From positions 3,403,674 through 3,467,673 of the forward strand of contig NZ_STGQ01000001.1 in the NCBI RefSeq assembly GCF_004916975.1: a stretch of 64,000 nt of DNA. Direction: 5' to 3'. The translations under genes and the position numbers were made by a program. Under the pieces are notes generated by a model, which was given only the letters and a program-made list of their open reading frames with translations, had not been told where the DNA came from and did not search any database. Source of the DNA: Paenibacillus dokdonensis (GTDB taxonomy: Bacteria; Bacillota; Bacilli; Paenibacillales; Paenibacillaceae). This document shows positions 38,943-47,924 of this stretch, piece after piece; position 1 is the first letter of the stretch, and every line of letters starts with the position of its first letter.

Positions 38943-39090
38943 CGTCGTCCGCCTCCTTAAGCGCCGAAAAGGCAGTTTTTTACCAATTATACTACAGAAT
39001 CCGCGGTAAGGTGCAAGTCTCTGCCTAAATTTAGCAAAAAAATCCAAATGGAAATCTATCTTCACCCTCATTCTTTACCTTTACATGGAA

Positions 39091-39124
39091 CAAAAACCTT
39101 CCTCGCAAATACAAGGAAGGTCTG
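39091..39124 (-). terminator. Terminator of the HxlR-type regulator at 39150-39473
   Basis: ACCTTCCT and AGGAAGGT form a perfect stem, followed by TTTTTG on the minus strand. Confidence 0.8.
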
Positions 39125-39149
39125 TCATTACAGTTGGTTTTTCAGTTGA

Positions 39150-39473
39150 CTATTCAAGGTCAACCCAATGCTCCGCCCAGTTTTGAACCTGGTCCATAAC
39201 GGGCTGCAGTGCTTTGCCTTTTTCCGTCAATTCGTATTCAATCCGGACCGGTGTTTCAGGATAGACATGGCGTACCAAAATACCTTCGGTTTCCAAATCC
39301 TTCATACGCTCGGAAAGCATCTTATCGCTCATGGTAGGTATGATATGGGATATATCCTTAAACCGTTTCGGTCCGGTCATCAACGAGTAAATAATCAATC
39401 CATTCCAACGTTTACCGAGAACGGAAAAAGCTGTTTCAAACCGCGGACACATACTGAAATCCTGACTGTTCAT
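39150..39473 (-). CDS. HxlR-family winged-helix regulator
   Basis: A 107-residue HxlR/DUF24 regulator. It begins CPRFETAFSVLGKRWNGLIIYSL, with the conserved N-terminal Cys (residue 9), the redox-sensing position in YodB-type members, and has the wing PVRIEYELTEKGKAL. ATG at 39473 has AAAGAGG 8 bases upstream. Members respond to electrophiles, quinones or formaldehyde and usually act on a neighbouring operon. The nearest candidate target is the ThuA/isomerase cluster, but no direct link is visible. Confidence 0.88.
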   Translation of the reverse strand: MNSQDFSMCPRFETAFSVLGKRWNGLIIYSLMTGPKRFKDISHIIPTMSDKMLSERMKDLETEGILVRHVYPETPVRIEYELTEKGKALQPVMDQVQNWAEHWVDLE

Positions 39474-39605
39474 GATCTTCACCTCTTTACAGGATCCATG
39501 TAAACAGTTACGTCTCATGAAAGCTTACATTAAGTTAGTTTGTTTCATTTTAACACATTTCATGCTAAAAGAAAACTCATCTGCAAGTGAATCCGCGTAA
39601 ATAGC

Positions 39606-39638
39606 AAAAAGCGGCAGCATTGACAGCCACCGCTTTAC
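39606..39638 (-). terminator. Weak terminator after the ThuA gene
   Basis: AAAGCGG and CCGCTTTTT flank a partly paired loop. On the minus strand the T-run follows the stem directly. Confidence 0.5.
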
Positions 39639-39642
39639 CTGC

Positions 39643-40374
39643 TTATGCCATGGGTACCTCACCCAATGCTCTTACCGGCTGCATATTGCCAAACTGCAAT
39701 GCGTTTCCGGAGGCCGGATTAGCCCATTTGACACCATTCGAAATGACTTTGATAATTTCAGGCTGGTAATAGGTTGGGTATGTCTCATGTCCTGGACGGA
39801 AATAAAAGATTTTCCCCCGTCCGCGGCGGAACGTACAACCGCTTCTGAATACCTCGCCGCCTTCAAAGTTACTGATAAATACCAGCTCATCCGGTGTTGG
39901 AATATCGAAATATTCTCCATACATCTCTTCATGCTCCAGGATGATTTTCGCGTCAATTCCCTCAGCAATCGGATGGGACGGATTCACATTCCACAAAATT
40001 TCCTGTTCTCCCACCTCACGCCACTTCAGATCGCATGATGTTCCCATCAAAGCTTTAAACGGTTTGGAGAAATGTCCGGAATGCAGGACGATTAGCCCCA
40101 TCCCTTCCTGAACGCGCTTGACCACCCGGGCAGTAATTTCATCACTAACACGGTCATGCGCCATATGCCCCCACCAGACCAGAACATCGGTGGTATTCAG
40201 AACTTCCTCTGTCAAGCCGTGTTCCGGCTGATCGAGCGTTGCAGTCGTGATAGCATAGCCGCTGCTTTGAAGACCTTCGGCCAATACCGTATGAATGCCT
40301 TCCGGGTAAACAGCCTTTACTTCATCATGAATCTTCTCATGGACAAATTCGTTCCAGATCGTTACGTTAATCAT
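39643..40374 (-). CDS. ThuA-like protein (trehalose utilisation family)
   Basis: A 243-residue ThuA-domain protein with a class I glutamine-amidotransferase-like fold. The segments [38 protein letters not shown] and [14 protein letters not shown] are typical. ThuA proteins are implicated in metabolism of trehalose and related disaccharides, but the reaction is not well defined. ATG at 40374 has AGGGGG 9 bases upstream, 13 bases after the isomerase stop, so the two are one operon. It ends the sugar-related cluster that begins at 43357. Confidence 0.88.
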   Translation of the reverse strand: MINVTIWNEFVHEKIHDEVKAVYPEGIHTVLAEGLQSSGYAITTATLDQPEHGLTEEVLNTTDVLVWWGHMAHDRVSDEITARVVKRVQEGMGLIVLHSGHFSKPFKALMGTSCDLKWREVGEQEILWNVNPSHPIAEGIDAKIILEHEEMYGEYFDIPTPDELVFISNFEGGEVFRSGCTFRRGRGKIFYFRPGHETYPTYYQPEIIKVISNGVKWANPASGNALQFGNMQPVRALGEVPMA

Positions 40375-40387
40375 TTTTTGTATCCCC

Positions 40388-41356
40388 CTAGACCCACCAC
40401 ATGTCGCCAAGCGACTCTTCAATGAGTACTTGCTGTAAGTTAGCTACGGCTTTCGAGAAGCCTTCTTCAATAGACATCAGACCGTCTTCATGCTCAATGC
40501 TGACCGCATAATCATATCCAACCAGACGCAGTGCACTAATGATATCAGCCCAAGTCTTCACATCATGGCCGTAGCCAACGCTGCGGAACTGCCATGCGCG
40601 ATCCAGCATGTTAGTATAAGGCTGCATATCTGTAAGACCATAACGGTTCACGTTGATCGGATCGATCACAGTATCCTTCGCGTGGAAATGGTGAATCGCT
40701 CCTGCACGGCCCAAAATGTGAATTGCCTGTACCGGATCAATGCCCTGCCACCACATGTGGCTTGGATCCAGGTTGGCACCGATGGTTTCCCCTGCTGCCT
40801 CGCGCAGGCGTAGCAGTGTTGCCGGCGTATGCACCGAAAAGCCGCCATGCAGCTCAAGTCCAATTTTCACATGATGCTCTGCCGCAAATTTAGCCTGTTC
40901 CGTCCAGTAAGGAATAACTTTGTTTTCCCACTGCCAAGCCAAAATCTCCTGGTAATCATTCGGCCACGGAGCGACTGGCCAGTTTGGATACTTCGCATTC
41001 TCATGATCTCCCGGGCAGCCGGAGAAGGTGTTAACCACCTGTACACCCAGCTTCTCCGCAAGCTTAACGGTATTCACAAAATCTTCGTGATCCGCTTGTG
41101 CCAGATGCTTCTGTGGATGGAGCGGGTTGCCGTGGCAGCTGAGGGCACTGATCATCAAACCGCGGGATTCCACCGCATGTTTAAATTCTTTCAGCTTTGC
41201 TTCGTTTTCCAATAGTTCAGCAGGATTACAGTGAGCCTTGCCGGGATTACCACCCGTACCAATTTCTACTGCCTTTAAACCTTTGGAAGCCACATAATCC
41301 AGTGCATCCTCCAGCTTGCGTTCACCAAACAACACCATAAATACGCCGAGTTTCAA
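40388..41356 (-). CDS. Sugar phosphate isomerase/epimerase (AP endonuclease 2 barrel), 322 aa
   Basis: A 322-residue xylose-isomerase-like TIM barrel (IolE/IolH-type). Metal ligands are suggested by [34 protein letters not shown] and [10 protein letters not shown]; these Glu-Asp-His-Glu positions bind a divalent metal in the family. It probably isomerises or epimerises a sugar or inositol derivative. GGAGG lies upstream of the ATG. It is cotranscribed with the ThuA gene and follows the oxidoreductase gene by 140 bases that contain a hairpin. Confidence 0.9.
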   Translation of the reverse strand: MKLGVFMVLFGERKLEDALDYVASKGLKAVEIGTGGNPGKAHCNPAELLENEAKLKEFKHAVESRGLMISALSCHGNPLHPQKHLAQADHEDFVNTVKLAEKLGVQVVNTFSGCPGDHENAKYPNWPVAPWPNDYQEILAWQWENKVIPYWTEQAKFAAEHHVKIGLELHGGFSVHTPATLLRLREAAGETIGANLDPSHMWWQGIDPVQAIHILGRAGAIHHFHAKDTVIDPINVNRYGLTDMQPYTNMLDRAWQFRSVGYGHDVKTWADIISALRLVGYDYAVSIEHEDGLMSIEEGFSKAVANLQQVLIEESLGDMWWV

Positions 41357-41428
41357 CGAAAATTCCTCCTTAGCCTTGATTCATTTATTAGTAGATACTT
41401 CCAAGTTACGATCGCTTTGAAATCCGAA

Positions 41429-41457
41429 ACCCCATACAGCCCTGGCTGCATGGGGAA
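41429..41457 (-). terminator. Intra-cluster hairpin, possible attenuator
   Basis: CCCCATGCAGCC pairs with GGCTGTATGGGG around AG. Only TTT follows on the minus strand, so it is a weak terminator or an RNA-stability element between the first and second gene pair. Confidence 0.5.
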
Positions 41458-41496
41458 AGGAAGTGGATGATTCCATGATTAACTTATTCGAAAATA

Positions 41497-42588
41497 CTAT
41501 TCAAAATAAACAGCTTTACCGGTTTTGGCAGACTCATAAATAGCCTCCAAAATTTGTGTTACCACAAATGCCTGCTCTGGTTTGACGACAGGCTCTTTGT
41601 CTTCGAGAATGGCATCCAGCCACAATCTTTGCTCCAGATCCGCTTCATTTTCCGCTGCACCGGAGTAGAATGCAACCCCGCCCGCATTGAGGTCAATATT
41701 GGTATCATACAAACGGCTTAATTTCTCACCGTTAATACGCAGTCCGTCTTTCATATCTGCGCCGCCCTCGGTACCTGCGAGAATGGTTTTGGCTTCGCCG
41801 GTTTCCACGACATTCAATGCCCAGCTGGATTCCAGGATAATCGTTGCCCCGTTCTCCATCGTGATGAAACCAAATGCGGAATCTTCCACTTTGAACTGTT
41901 CCGGATCCCATGGTCCGAATGCATTCGCCGCGTTTTCACGGTGTCCAAGCTTATGGAATGTCGAACCAAGCACGCTCTTCGGCTTGTAGTTGTCCATCAA
42001 CCAGAGAGTCAAGTCCAGTGCATGCGTACCGATATCGATAAGCGGGCCTCCGCCTTGTTTTTCTTCATCCAAAAACACGCCCCATGTTGGAACCGCACGG
42101 CGGCGGATTGCCAAAGCCTTGCCGAGATAAATATCTCCGAGCTCTCCGGCTTCGCAAAGCTGTTTCAGATATTGGCTGTCATTACGGTAGCGGTTTTGAT
42201 AACCGATGGTAAGCTTTTTACCTGTACGTTTTGCAGCATCTACCATTTCTTGTGCTTGAGCAGCAGTTTTGGCCATTGGCTTCTCGCACATTACATGCTT
42301 GCCGGCTTCCAACGAGGCCACAGAGATCTCCGAGTGAGAATCATTCGGTGTACATACATGGATAACATCAATACTTTCATCCTTGAGCAGTTCGTGGAAA
42401 TCCGTGTATACTTTAGCACCTTCTGCCCCGAATTCCTCAGCAGCTTTTTCAGCGCGTTCCTTTACAATATCACAGAAAGCCACCATTTGAGCATTGGGCT
42501 GCTTGGCCAGACTTGGCATATGCTTACCATTAGCGATTCCTCCGCAGCCAATGATTGCAATTTTCAATGTTTGATTCGAATTAGACAT
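41497..42588 (-). CDS. Gfo/Idh/MocA-family oxidoreductase, 363 aa
   Basis: A 363-residue NAD(P)-dependent sugar dehydrogenase. The Rossmann motif IGCGGIANGKHMP is at residues 13-25, the family signature EKPMAKT near 101-107, and the C-terminal catalytic domain includes GGGPLIDIGTHALDLTLWLM with the Lys-Asp-His type acid/base residues. The start overlaps the stop of the upstream isomerase gene by 8 bases, so they are translationally coupled. Oxidoreductase plus isomerase pairs commonly convert sugars such as inositol or 3-keto-glycosides; the true substrate is unknown. Confidence 0.93.
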   Translation of the reverse strand: MSNSNQTLKIAIIGCGGIANGKHMPSLAKQPNAQMVAFCDIVKERAEKAAEEFGAEGAKVYTDFHELLKDESIDVIHVCTPNDSHSEISVASLEAGKHVMCEKPMAKTAAQAQEMVDAAKRTGKKLTIGYQNRYRNDSQYLKQLCEAGELGDIYLGKALAIRRRAVPTWGVFLDEEKQGGGPLIDIGTHALDLTLWLMDNYKPKSVLGSTFHKLGHRENAANAFGPWDPEQFKVEDSAFGFITMENGATIILESSWALNVVETGEAKTILAGTEGGADMKDGLRINGEKLSRLYDTNIDLNAGGVAFYSGAAENEADLEQRLWLDAILEDKEPVVKPEQAFVVTQILEAIYESAKTGKAVYFE

Positions 42589-43357
42589 TTACAGGTCCTC
42601 CATTTTGGGCGTAATTTTTAATCCATTCCATACTTTTTGCAATGCTTTCAAGCGGTGGATTCTGGCAGAAATCCTGCTCTACAACAATCCATTCGACTCC
42701 CGCTTTGTCCGCAGCTTCAGCAACGGCTTTCAAATCCACTTCGCCTTCACCAAGCTCTACCGTTAGTGGTGAACCGTCCTCTTGTCTGCGCACATCCTTC
42801 CAATGGACAATTGGAAGACGTCCAGCGTAGGCTTCGATATACTCAGCAGGGCTGTATCCTGCGAAGTGAGTCCAGCAAGTGTCCAGCTCAACCTTGAGCA
42901 GATCCGCAGGAACGGCATCATACATGGAGTCAAATACCGTTTTATCCCCGATCTTTTCGGTGAATTCGAAATCATGGTTATGGTACAGCAGCGTTGCCTG
43001 CTGCTCTTTGCAGCGTTCACCAATCGTCTTGAGATTTGCGAACACCTCGTCCCATTTGCGCTGGTCATCGCCCAAATAAGGAACAATCAGATTGGTATTG
43101 CCGATTTCTTTATTGTAGGCGATTTCCTCATCAAGGGCGTTCAGCATGCGGTCATACGCGGTATGCGTTCCAAGGGCAACAAGACCGTATTGATCCAGCA
43201 ATGCCTTGACCTCAGAGGCCGGACGTCCGAAGAAAGTGTGGAACTCCACACCCTGATATCCAAGTTCTGCTACTTTCTTCAAAGTACCCTCAAAATCCTG
43301 CTCCATTTGATCACGAACGGTGTACAATTGCAAACCCAATTTCAACATGTTTGCCAC
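42581..43357 (-). CDS. Sugar phosphate isomerase/epimerase (AP endonuclease 2 barrel), 258 aa
   Basis: A 258-residue xylose-isomerase-like TIM barrel. The blocks GLQLYTVRDQ, GYQGVEFHTFFGR, LLYHNHDFEF, VELDTCWTHFAGY, VHWKDV and VVEQDFC mark the family and give the expected metal ligands. It is the first intact gene of the minus-strand cluster (isomerase, oxidoreductase, isomerase, ThuA). An AGGAGTG-type ribosome binding site precedes the ATG. A decayed oxidoreductase gene lies just upstream, and an AraC regulator is divergent. Confidence 0.9.
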   Translation of the reverse strand: MANMLKLGLQLYTVRDQMEQDFEGTLKKVAELGYQGVEFHTFFGRPASEVKALLDQYGLVALGTHTAYDRMLNALDEEIAYNKEIGNTNLIVPYLGDDQRKWDEVFANLKTIGERCKEQQATLLYHNHDFEFTEKIGDKTVFDSMYDAVPADLLKVELDTCWTHFAGYSPAEYIEAYAGRLPIVHWKDVRRQEDGSPLTVELGEGEVDLKAVAEAADKAGVEWIVVEQDFCQNPPLESIAKSMEWIKNYAQNGGPVNV

Positions 43358-43441
43358 ACTCCTGTTTTTTGGATTGATGAAGATCAGTTTATTTCAGTAG
43401 ATCTAGGATTCTCCCAGGAAAAATCCTTATATAGGATGGAG

Positions 43442-43705
43442 TTATACGAGTTCGCTTGTCAAAAGCTGTATGTCATATTCGTACTTACTCTCCAAAACCA
43501 CATGTCGGCCCTCCGGATCCGCCAGCAGTTCATTCACACTGAATGCGTTTGCAGCGCAAACTCTGCTGCCCGCGCCGCAGCACGTTCCTGCACCATGTCT
43601 GTACAGGCCACCACTTCCACGGTATCGCTTTTTTAAAAAATTCCCCAAATAAATCGCACTGATATTTCCACAACCGATAATACCAGCCTTCATTTTGGTT
43701 TTCAT
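43442..43705 (-). pseudogene. Remnant of a Gfo/Idh/MocA oxidoreductase gene
   Basis: The frame begins like an intact oxidoreductase (MKAGIIGCGNISAIYLGNF). After an A-run near 43635 the homologous sequence continues in another frame (DTVEVVACTDMVQERAAAR), then returns to the first frame at SVNELLADPE. The middle and most of the catalytic domain are missing; only about 18 residues follow before the stop. The compensating frameshifts and large deletion mark it as a pseudogene. It sits where the first gene of the adjacent sugar operon would be. Confidence 0.75.
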
Positions 43706-43874
43706 GCGGTCAATCCCCCGTGTTGAAGAAGGTGGAATCAACAATCTAGTACCCATGGTATTCCGAATTCATTTATATTAAAATGAATAATATGATTAAA
43801 ACATGAACAATCTGGTCATTATTTTTCAAAGGGCCGGATTTACTTACATTCAACGTTGTAAAAGGAGTCATTTC

Positions 43875-44693
43875 ATGTCCACGCAAGATACAGTACACAT
43901 TTATACAGCAGGATTCTCTTTTCACCACAAACCCTTTTACATGACCGAGATGAACGGTGTCAATAACTATCTGATGCGCCTCCAGACAGATGGAAGATGC
44001 CGGGCGCGTGTCGGCGGCGAGCTGGTACAGATTGAGGCGGGAGACCTGCTCATATTTTCGCCGGATGAGCCTTATGAATTGAAGATTGAAGAGGAACTTA
44101 ACGCCCAGAATGAGCTTTCGGTTGAAAGCGGCGATTATCATATCTTTTTTGGCGGGGCTTGGATTGATGAGTGGTGGTCCAGTCAGAAACGCCCTACAAG
44201 AATCAAAGTACCCTTGAACGAAACCATCCTGGGCCTCTTCCGGCAGATTGTGCTGGAGCAGCGCAAGATGTCCAATCCATTTCCCGAAATATCGGGATAT
44301 TACATGCGCATTTTATGTCTGGAGACAGACCGCTTGCTGCGGGAGCATCCATCCACAACCCCAAAGACATACCTTGCATACCGGATCAAGCATTACATTG
44401 AAGAGCATGCGTCCGTATCCTTCAAACTGGAGGATGTTGCTGCCTATGTTGGAATTAGCGTTTCACGTGCCGTCCATCTGTTTAAGGACGCCTTCGGCAC
44501 AAGTATTATGCAGTACACACTGGACGTCCGGCTTGAGATGGCACACGAGCGGATCATTTTCAGCCCGATGTCCCTTGAAAATATCGCCGAAACTTCGGGA
44601 TTTGCCAATTATACGTATTTTCACCGCGTGTTCCGCTCCCGCTTTGGAAAATCCCCCAAGGAATTTCGCATCGCAAACAGGGAGCAGATATAG
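43875..44693 (+). CDS. AraC-family transcriptional regulator, divergent to the sugar cluster
   Basis: A 272-residue AraC regulator. The N-terminal cupin-like sensory domain spans about 1-150 (GVNNYLMRLQTDG, GDLLIFSPDEPYEL), and the C-terminal double HTH about 170-270 (LEDVAAYVGISVSRAVHLFKD and IAETSGFANYTYFHRVFRSR). I chose ATG at 43875 with AAAGGAG 7 bases upstream. Its divergent position suggests control of the isomerase/oxidoreductase/ThuA cluster in response to a sugar. Confidence 0.92.
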   Translation: MSTQDTVHIYTAGFSFHHKPFYMTEMNGVNNYLMRLQTDGRCRARVGGELVQIEAGDLLIFSPDEPYELKIEEELNAQNELSVESGDYHIFFGGAWIDEWWSSQKRPTRIKVPLNETILGLFRQIVLEQRKMSNPFPEISGYYMRILCLETDRLLREHPSTTPKTYLAYRIKHYIEEHASVSFKLEDVAAYVGISVSRAVHLFKDAFGTSIMQYTLDVRLEMAHERIIFSPMSLENIAETSGFANYTYFHRVFRSRFGKSPKEFRIANREQI

Positions 44694-44772
44694 TAGGACA
44701 CTTTGCCCGTGGCGAACGCTCTAATCGTAAAAGTCTCCGAATACTATTTCATCCGCTTCACTTCAAATAACA

Positions 44773-44810
44773 AGAAAAGGCAGGCCCCTCTCATGGGCCT
44801 GCCTTTTCTA
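44773..44810. terminator. Bidirectional terminator after araC-type gene
   Basis: AAAAGGCAGGCCC pairs perfectly with GGGCCTGCCTTTT around CTCTCAT. It serves the AraC gene (plus) and the SDR pseudogene (minus). Confidence 0.92.
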
Positions 44811-44821
44811 TGTGACGAATC

Positions 44822-45421
44822 TTAGTATACGGTATAGGTTTGTCCAGTCTGCGCACCCTCGACACTCTTGCGGAATGCCTTGGCCGCCCTGGCTGCAGGA
44901 ACCGGTTCAAAGCCCCGGAAGAAAGGACCATAACTGTCCATGGACTCTTCCAGGACATTCGGACTTACGTTGTTGATGCGGATGCTGCGCGGCAATTCAA
45001 TCGCAGCAGCCTGAACAAACGCTCTAACCGCTCCACCTGCCATCGCAGAAGATATCCCGCCGATGATCGGATCATCCATAATAATGCCCGTTGTCAACGT
45101 AAAACTACCACGATCATTAACATAATCCAGTCCAAGCAGAACCAGATTGATTTGTCCCTTCAGCTTGCTTTGAACAGCAACTTCGTTATTTTACGGAGTA
45201 AGTTCGTTCAGCGGGCCGAAGTAAGCATTTCCGGCGGCACATATCACGGCATCCATTTTTCCCACCTTTTGATACATCGCCTTAATGCTCTCCACGGATG
45301 TGATGTCAACATTAACATCGCCTTCACTGCGGCTTGCTGAGATCACCTCATGATCTGAAGCCAGTTCATTACGAACCGCGCTCCCAAGCGTCCCGTTCAC
45401 ACCTACAATAAGAATCTTCAT
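44822..45421 (-). pseudogene. Short-chain dehydrogenase interrupted by one in-frame stop codon
   Basis: A single frame of 199 codons reads as a short SDR protein: MKILIVGVNGTLGSAV (cofactor-binding Gly motif), CAAGNAYFG, then after the stop NLVLLGLDYVNDRGSFTLTTG, GGAVRAFVQAAAIELPR and RINNVSPNVLEES. The only defect is TAA at 45191-45193, between CCG and AAT. Both halves stay in the same frame. A G-to-T change of a GAA codon would explain it. A recent nonsense mutation or a sequencing error are both possible. The ATG at 45421 has GAGGATT upstream. Confidence 0.82.
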
Positions 45422-45504
45422 GTATGAATCCTCCATAACCCGAATCTACACTCATGATGAGCTAAATCTAGTATAGACCAATACGATGAAATCATTTCTG
45501 CAGA

Positions 45505-45816
45505 TTAATTTTTTTGGGCTCTTCTTGAAATCGCCTCTGACACGATAAATGCCAGATCCTCATTGCCGAATAACGATAATACGCCGAGAACGGTATCATC
45601 CGGAATCGGACCCGCCTCTTCCTTCGAGACCGTCAGCTCCAGTACACGCTGCAGACGTTCATTGCTTTGCTGCTGAGGATAGGCCTGCATATACAATTCC
45701 TCAGGATTTAATCCCTCATTGATACACCACTGGGCAAATACCATGATCATCATGTCCTCATCCTGCCGGTAGCTTTCCACGATCCCGTCTTCGATTGATT
45801 TGCGGTACTCATCCAT
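45505..45816 (-). CDS. Conserved hypothetical protein, 103 aa
   Basis: A small, acidic, probably all-helical protein starting MDEYRKSIEDGIVESYRQDE and containing AQWCINEGLNPEELY and GPIPDDTVLGVLSLFGNEDLAF. I recognise no named family and see no membrane segment, signal or metal motif. The start has GGGGAAAT-type sequence upstream. It follows the next oxidoreductase gene by 14 bases on the same strand, so the two are probably cotranscribed. Confidence 0.6.
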   Translation of the reverse strand: MDEYRKSIEDGIVESYRQDEDMMIMVFAQWCINEGLNPEELYMQAYPQQQSNERLQRVLELTVSKEEAGPIPDDTVLGVLSLFGNEDLAFIVSEAISRRAQKN

Positions 45817-45830
45817 TTCCCATTTCCCCT

Positions 45831-46775
45831 TTACCTGTTATCGCAGACCTTTGCGGCCAGTTCGTGGCTGCACATCACCTGATCAGCCCGGATGCTGCAG
45901 TGTTCGGGGCTTCCGATACACTCCAGAAAATGATCAACCGCTCCGGCAAATCCTCTGCGCTCCAGTATCGTGTCCCAGCTGCCAAAGGTCTTGGTAACTG
46001 GAAGCACGCCGTTCTCATACAAAACTGCCTGTTCAAGGTTGGTGACCTCGACAGAACGGCCGCTTCCGTGAAGCTCTAACTTTTCAAGATCTGTCCCGGA
46101 TTGCCGGACCATACCGTAGCTTCCATAACGCGCATCCTGAAAGCTCATCGCACCCGATGCATGGAGCATGCGTCCTTCCTTATCCAGTGCCAGCTGCTGC
46201 GAAGCAAGTTTGTAATCATCCCCGCCAAGCCATAGAAGAAGATCGAGCATATGAATCAGGTCATCAAATACCGTTTCTCTGCCGGAGCTGGACTGCTGCC
46301 GTGTACGATGCTTAAGCGCCGTCACCTGGTCAAAACCGCCGGCAGCTTGCATCCATGCCTTTGCTTCCCTGTACAGCGGGGCAAATCTCCGATTAAACCC
46401 AACGGCCAGGAGCAGCCCCTTATTTTCTGCCAGCGCTGCAAGCTCTCTGCATTCGGACAGATCACCGCTAAGCGGTTTATCCACATACACGGGCAGACCA
46501 TGCATCAAACAAGTCTTTACCGTTTCGTAATGAGCCGCTGTCGGACTATGAACAAAAACCGCGTCCACATCCCATGACAACAATTCATTCAAATTCGTAG
46601 TTGCATTCTGAAAATGGAATCGTGCTGCTGCATGCTGCACCGTTTCTTCTGAGCGGCTCATCACACCGACGACTTCGGCATGCTCATGATGAGCAAGCAG
46701 CGGCAGGTATACCTTGTTCGCAATATCTCCGATGCCTATCATGGCGACCCGTCGCTTACGGATGTTGTCATTCAT
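45831..46775 (-). CDS. Gfo/Idh/MocA-family oxidoreductase, 314 aa
   Basis: A 314-residue NAD(P)-binding oxidoreductase. The Rossmann motif IGIGDIANKVYLPLL is near the N-terminus, the YVDKPLSGDLSEC signature (EKP-type) near residue 95, and VGFNRRFAPLY follows. The C-terminal domain is shorter than in the 363-residue paralogue at 41497. ATG at 46775 has AAGGTGGG upstream. It is 14 bases before the small hypothetical gene. The substrate is unknown. Confidence 0.88.
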   Translation of the reverse strand: MNDNIRKRRVAMIGIGDIANKVYLPLLAHHEHAEVVGVMSRSEETVQHAAARFHFQNATTNLNELLSWDVDAVFVHSPTAAHYETVKTCLMHGLPVYVDKPLSGDLSECRELAALAENKGLLLAVGFNRRFAPLYREAKAWMQAAGGFDQVTALKHRTRQQSSSGRETVFDDLIHMLDLLLWLGGDDYKLASQQLALDKEGRMLHASGAMSFQDARYGSYGMVRQSGTDLEKLELHGSGRSVEVTNLEQAVLYENGVLPVTKTFGSWDTILERRGFAGAVDHFLECIGSPEHCSIRADQVMCSHELAAKVCDNR

Positions 46776-46860
46776 TGTGCACAACCCACCTTTCACCTTC
46801 GCACGCAAGGATCGATACACATTATACCTTCTTTAAGAAAGAAACTGAATACGAACGGCT

Positions 46861-47553
46861 TTAGTTCATCCTTACTGCCTGAGCTTTGGCAGCCTCGGCT
46901 TTCTTCTTCTTCATTCGGAGTCCAACCAAAACTACGGCTGCTACCACTACGAGTTCAAAAGCATATTTCAGGACTGTGCTTGTAAACATGCTGTGAATCA
47001 TAGGCTCCTCCACCAGCATTTTTGAAGCGGTCCAAGCGAGTACGGCTGACCCGAAGGTAATAATGAAAGGAAAACGTTCGGTTAATTTAACAATCATCGT
47101 GCTCCCCCAAACCATAATCGGTACAGAGATCGCCAGCCCGATGATGACGAGCAGAAAGTCACCATGCGCCGCTCCGGCTACAGCCAGAACATTGTCAAGT
47201 CCCATCATGGCATCCGCGATAATAATGGTACGGATAGCTGCCCATATTTGGTTTCCTGCCGAAATATCATGCTTTTTCTCATCGATTAATAGCTTGTAGG
47301 CAATCCAGATCAGCGCCAGCCCGCCGACTAAACGCAGGCCTGGGATCAAGAGCAGCTGAACGACAAGCAATGTCGCGATGACCCGTATGACTACCGCACC
47401 AACCGTCCCCCACAGTATTACCTTTTTCTGATCTTCTTTTCTGACATTGCGTGCGGCAAGACCGATCACGATGGCATTGTCTCCAGCCAGTACCAGATCG
47501 ATGACGACAATAGACAACAAGGCTGTCCAAAATGCCATGGTTAACAACTCCAT
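46861..47553 (-). CDS. TerC/YkoY-family membrane protein (probable manganese exporter)
   Basis: A 230-residue membrane protein with about seven hydrophobic segments and the TerC family acidic motifs VVIDLVLAGDNAIVIG and ADAMMGLDNVLAVAG, whose Asp residues lie in the membrane. TerC proteins in Firmicutes have been linked to Mn export and metalation of exported enzymes. AGGTGG is 7 bases upstream of the ATG. The leader carries a yybP-ykoY manganese riboswitch with terminators, which strongly supports a Mn function. It complements mntR at the other end of the window. Confidence 0.92.
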   Translation of the reverse strand: MELLTMAFWTALLSIVVIDLVLAGDNAIVIGLAARNVRKEDQKKVILWGTVGAVVIRVIATLLVVQLLLIPGLRLVGGLALIWIAYKLLIDEKKHDISAGNQIWAAIRTIIIADAMMGLDNVLAVAGAAHGDFLLVIIGLAISVPIMVWGSTMIVKLTERFPFIITFGSAVLAWTASKMLVEEPMIHSMFTSTVLKYAFELVVVAAVVLVGLRMKKKKAEAAKAQAVRMN

Positions 47554-47624
47554 TTTTCTTCCACCTCTCCTGTTTTGGGATATTCATCCCGGATTAAAAT
47601 GGTTGCTATGACTAGCCCGCCGCA

Positions 47625-47670
47625 TTAAAAAAAGCGCCCCTTACCTTCATTAGGTAATGGCGCTTTTAAT
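47625..47670 (-). terminator. Riboswitch expression-platform terminator (proximal to terC)
   Basis: AAGCGCC-TTACC pairs with GGTAA-GGCGCTT on the minus strand, followed by TTTTTTT (47627-47633). Its 5' arm contains TTACCTAATGAA, which is also complementary to a sequence in the upstream hairpin. Confidence 0.85.
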
Positions 47671-47676
47671 CCCACC

Positions 47677-47716
47677 AAAAAAGACCTTTACCTAATGAAA
47701 ATCAGGCAAAGGTCTC
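47677..47716 (-). terminator. Upstream hairpin/terminator of the riboswitch platform
   Basis: GACCTTTGCCTGA pairs with TCATTAGGTAAAGGTC, followed by TTTTTT (47677-47682). The segment TTCATTAGGTAA in its 3' arm can instead pair over 12 bp with the 5' arm of the next hairpin. Confidence 0.75.
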
Positions 47717-47719
47717 GCA

Positions 47720-47808
47720 AAACAACGTTTAAGTTGCCAATAAAGCCGGGGATACGATCCCGTAATGACGACTTTATTGCATGAGCTACTCCCCTTTGGG
47801 AACTATTC
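47720..47808 (-). promoter_or_regulatory. yybP-ykoY manganese riboswitch aptamer
   Basis: The minus strand has the conserved aptamer parts: AAAGGGGAGTAGC, then CAATAAAGTCG, a GC-rich arm (GGGATCGTATCCC) and TTTATTGGCAAC. These match the yybP-ykoY family, which senses Mn2+. It precedes a TerC/YkoY family gene, its usual partner, and two hairpins with T-runs lie between aptamer and gene. The call rests on recognition of the conserved blocks, not on a covariance search. Confidence 0.9.
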
Positions 47809-47924
47809 ACTTATTGGAATCATTATAGCAAACACCTTTGGAAATTTCCATGGTTTTATTTTTCACTTCTGCATTTGGTATGATATACATTAGAAACAAT
47901 GATGATCAGCAGAAAGGAAACAGC

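Noticed and set aside
47641..47710. CATTAGGTAA repeats as a small CRISPR-like or direct-repeat array
   Set aside because: The two copies are complementary parts of riboswitch hairpins, with no spacers or further units.
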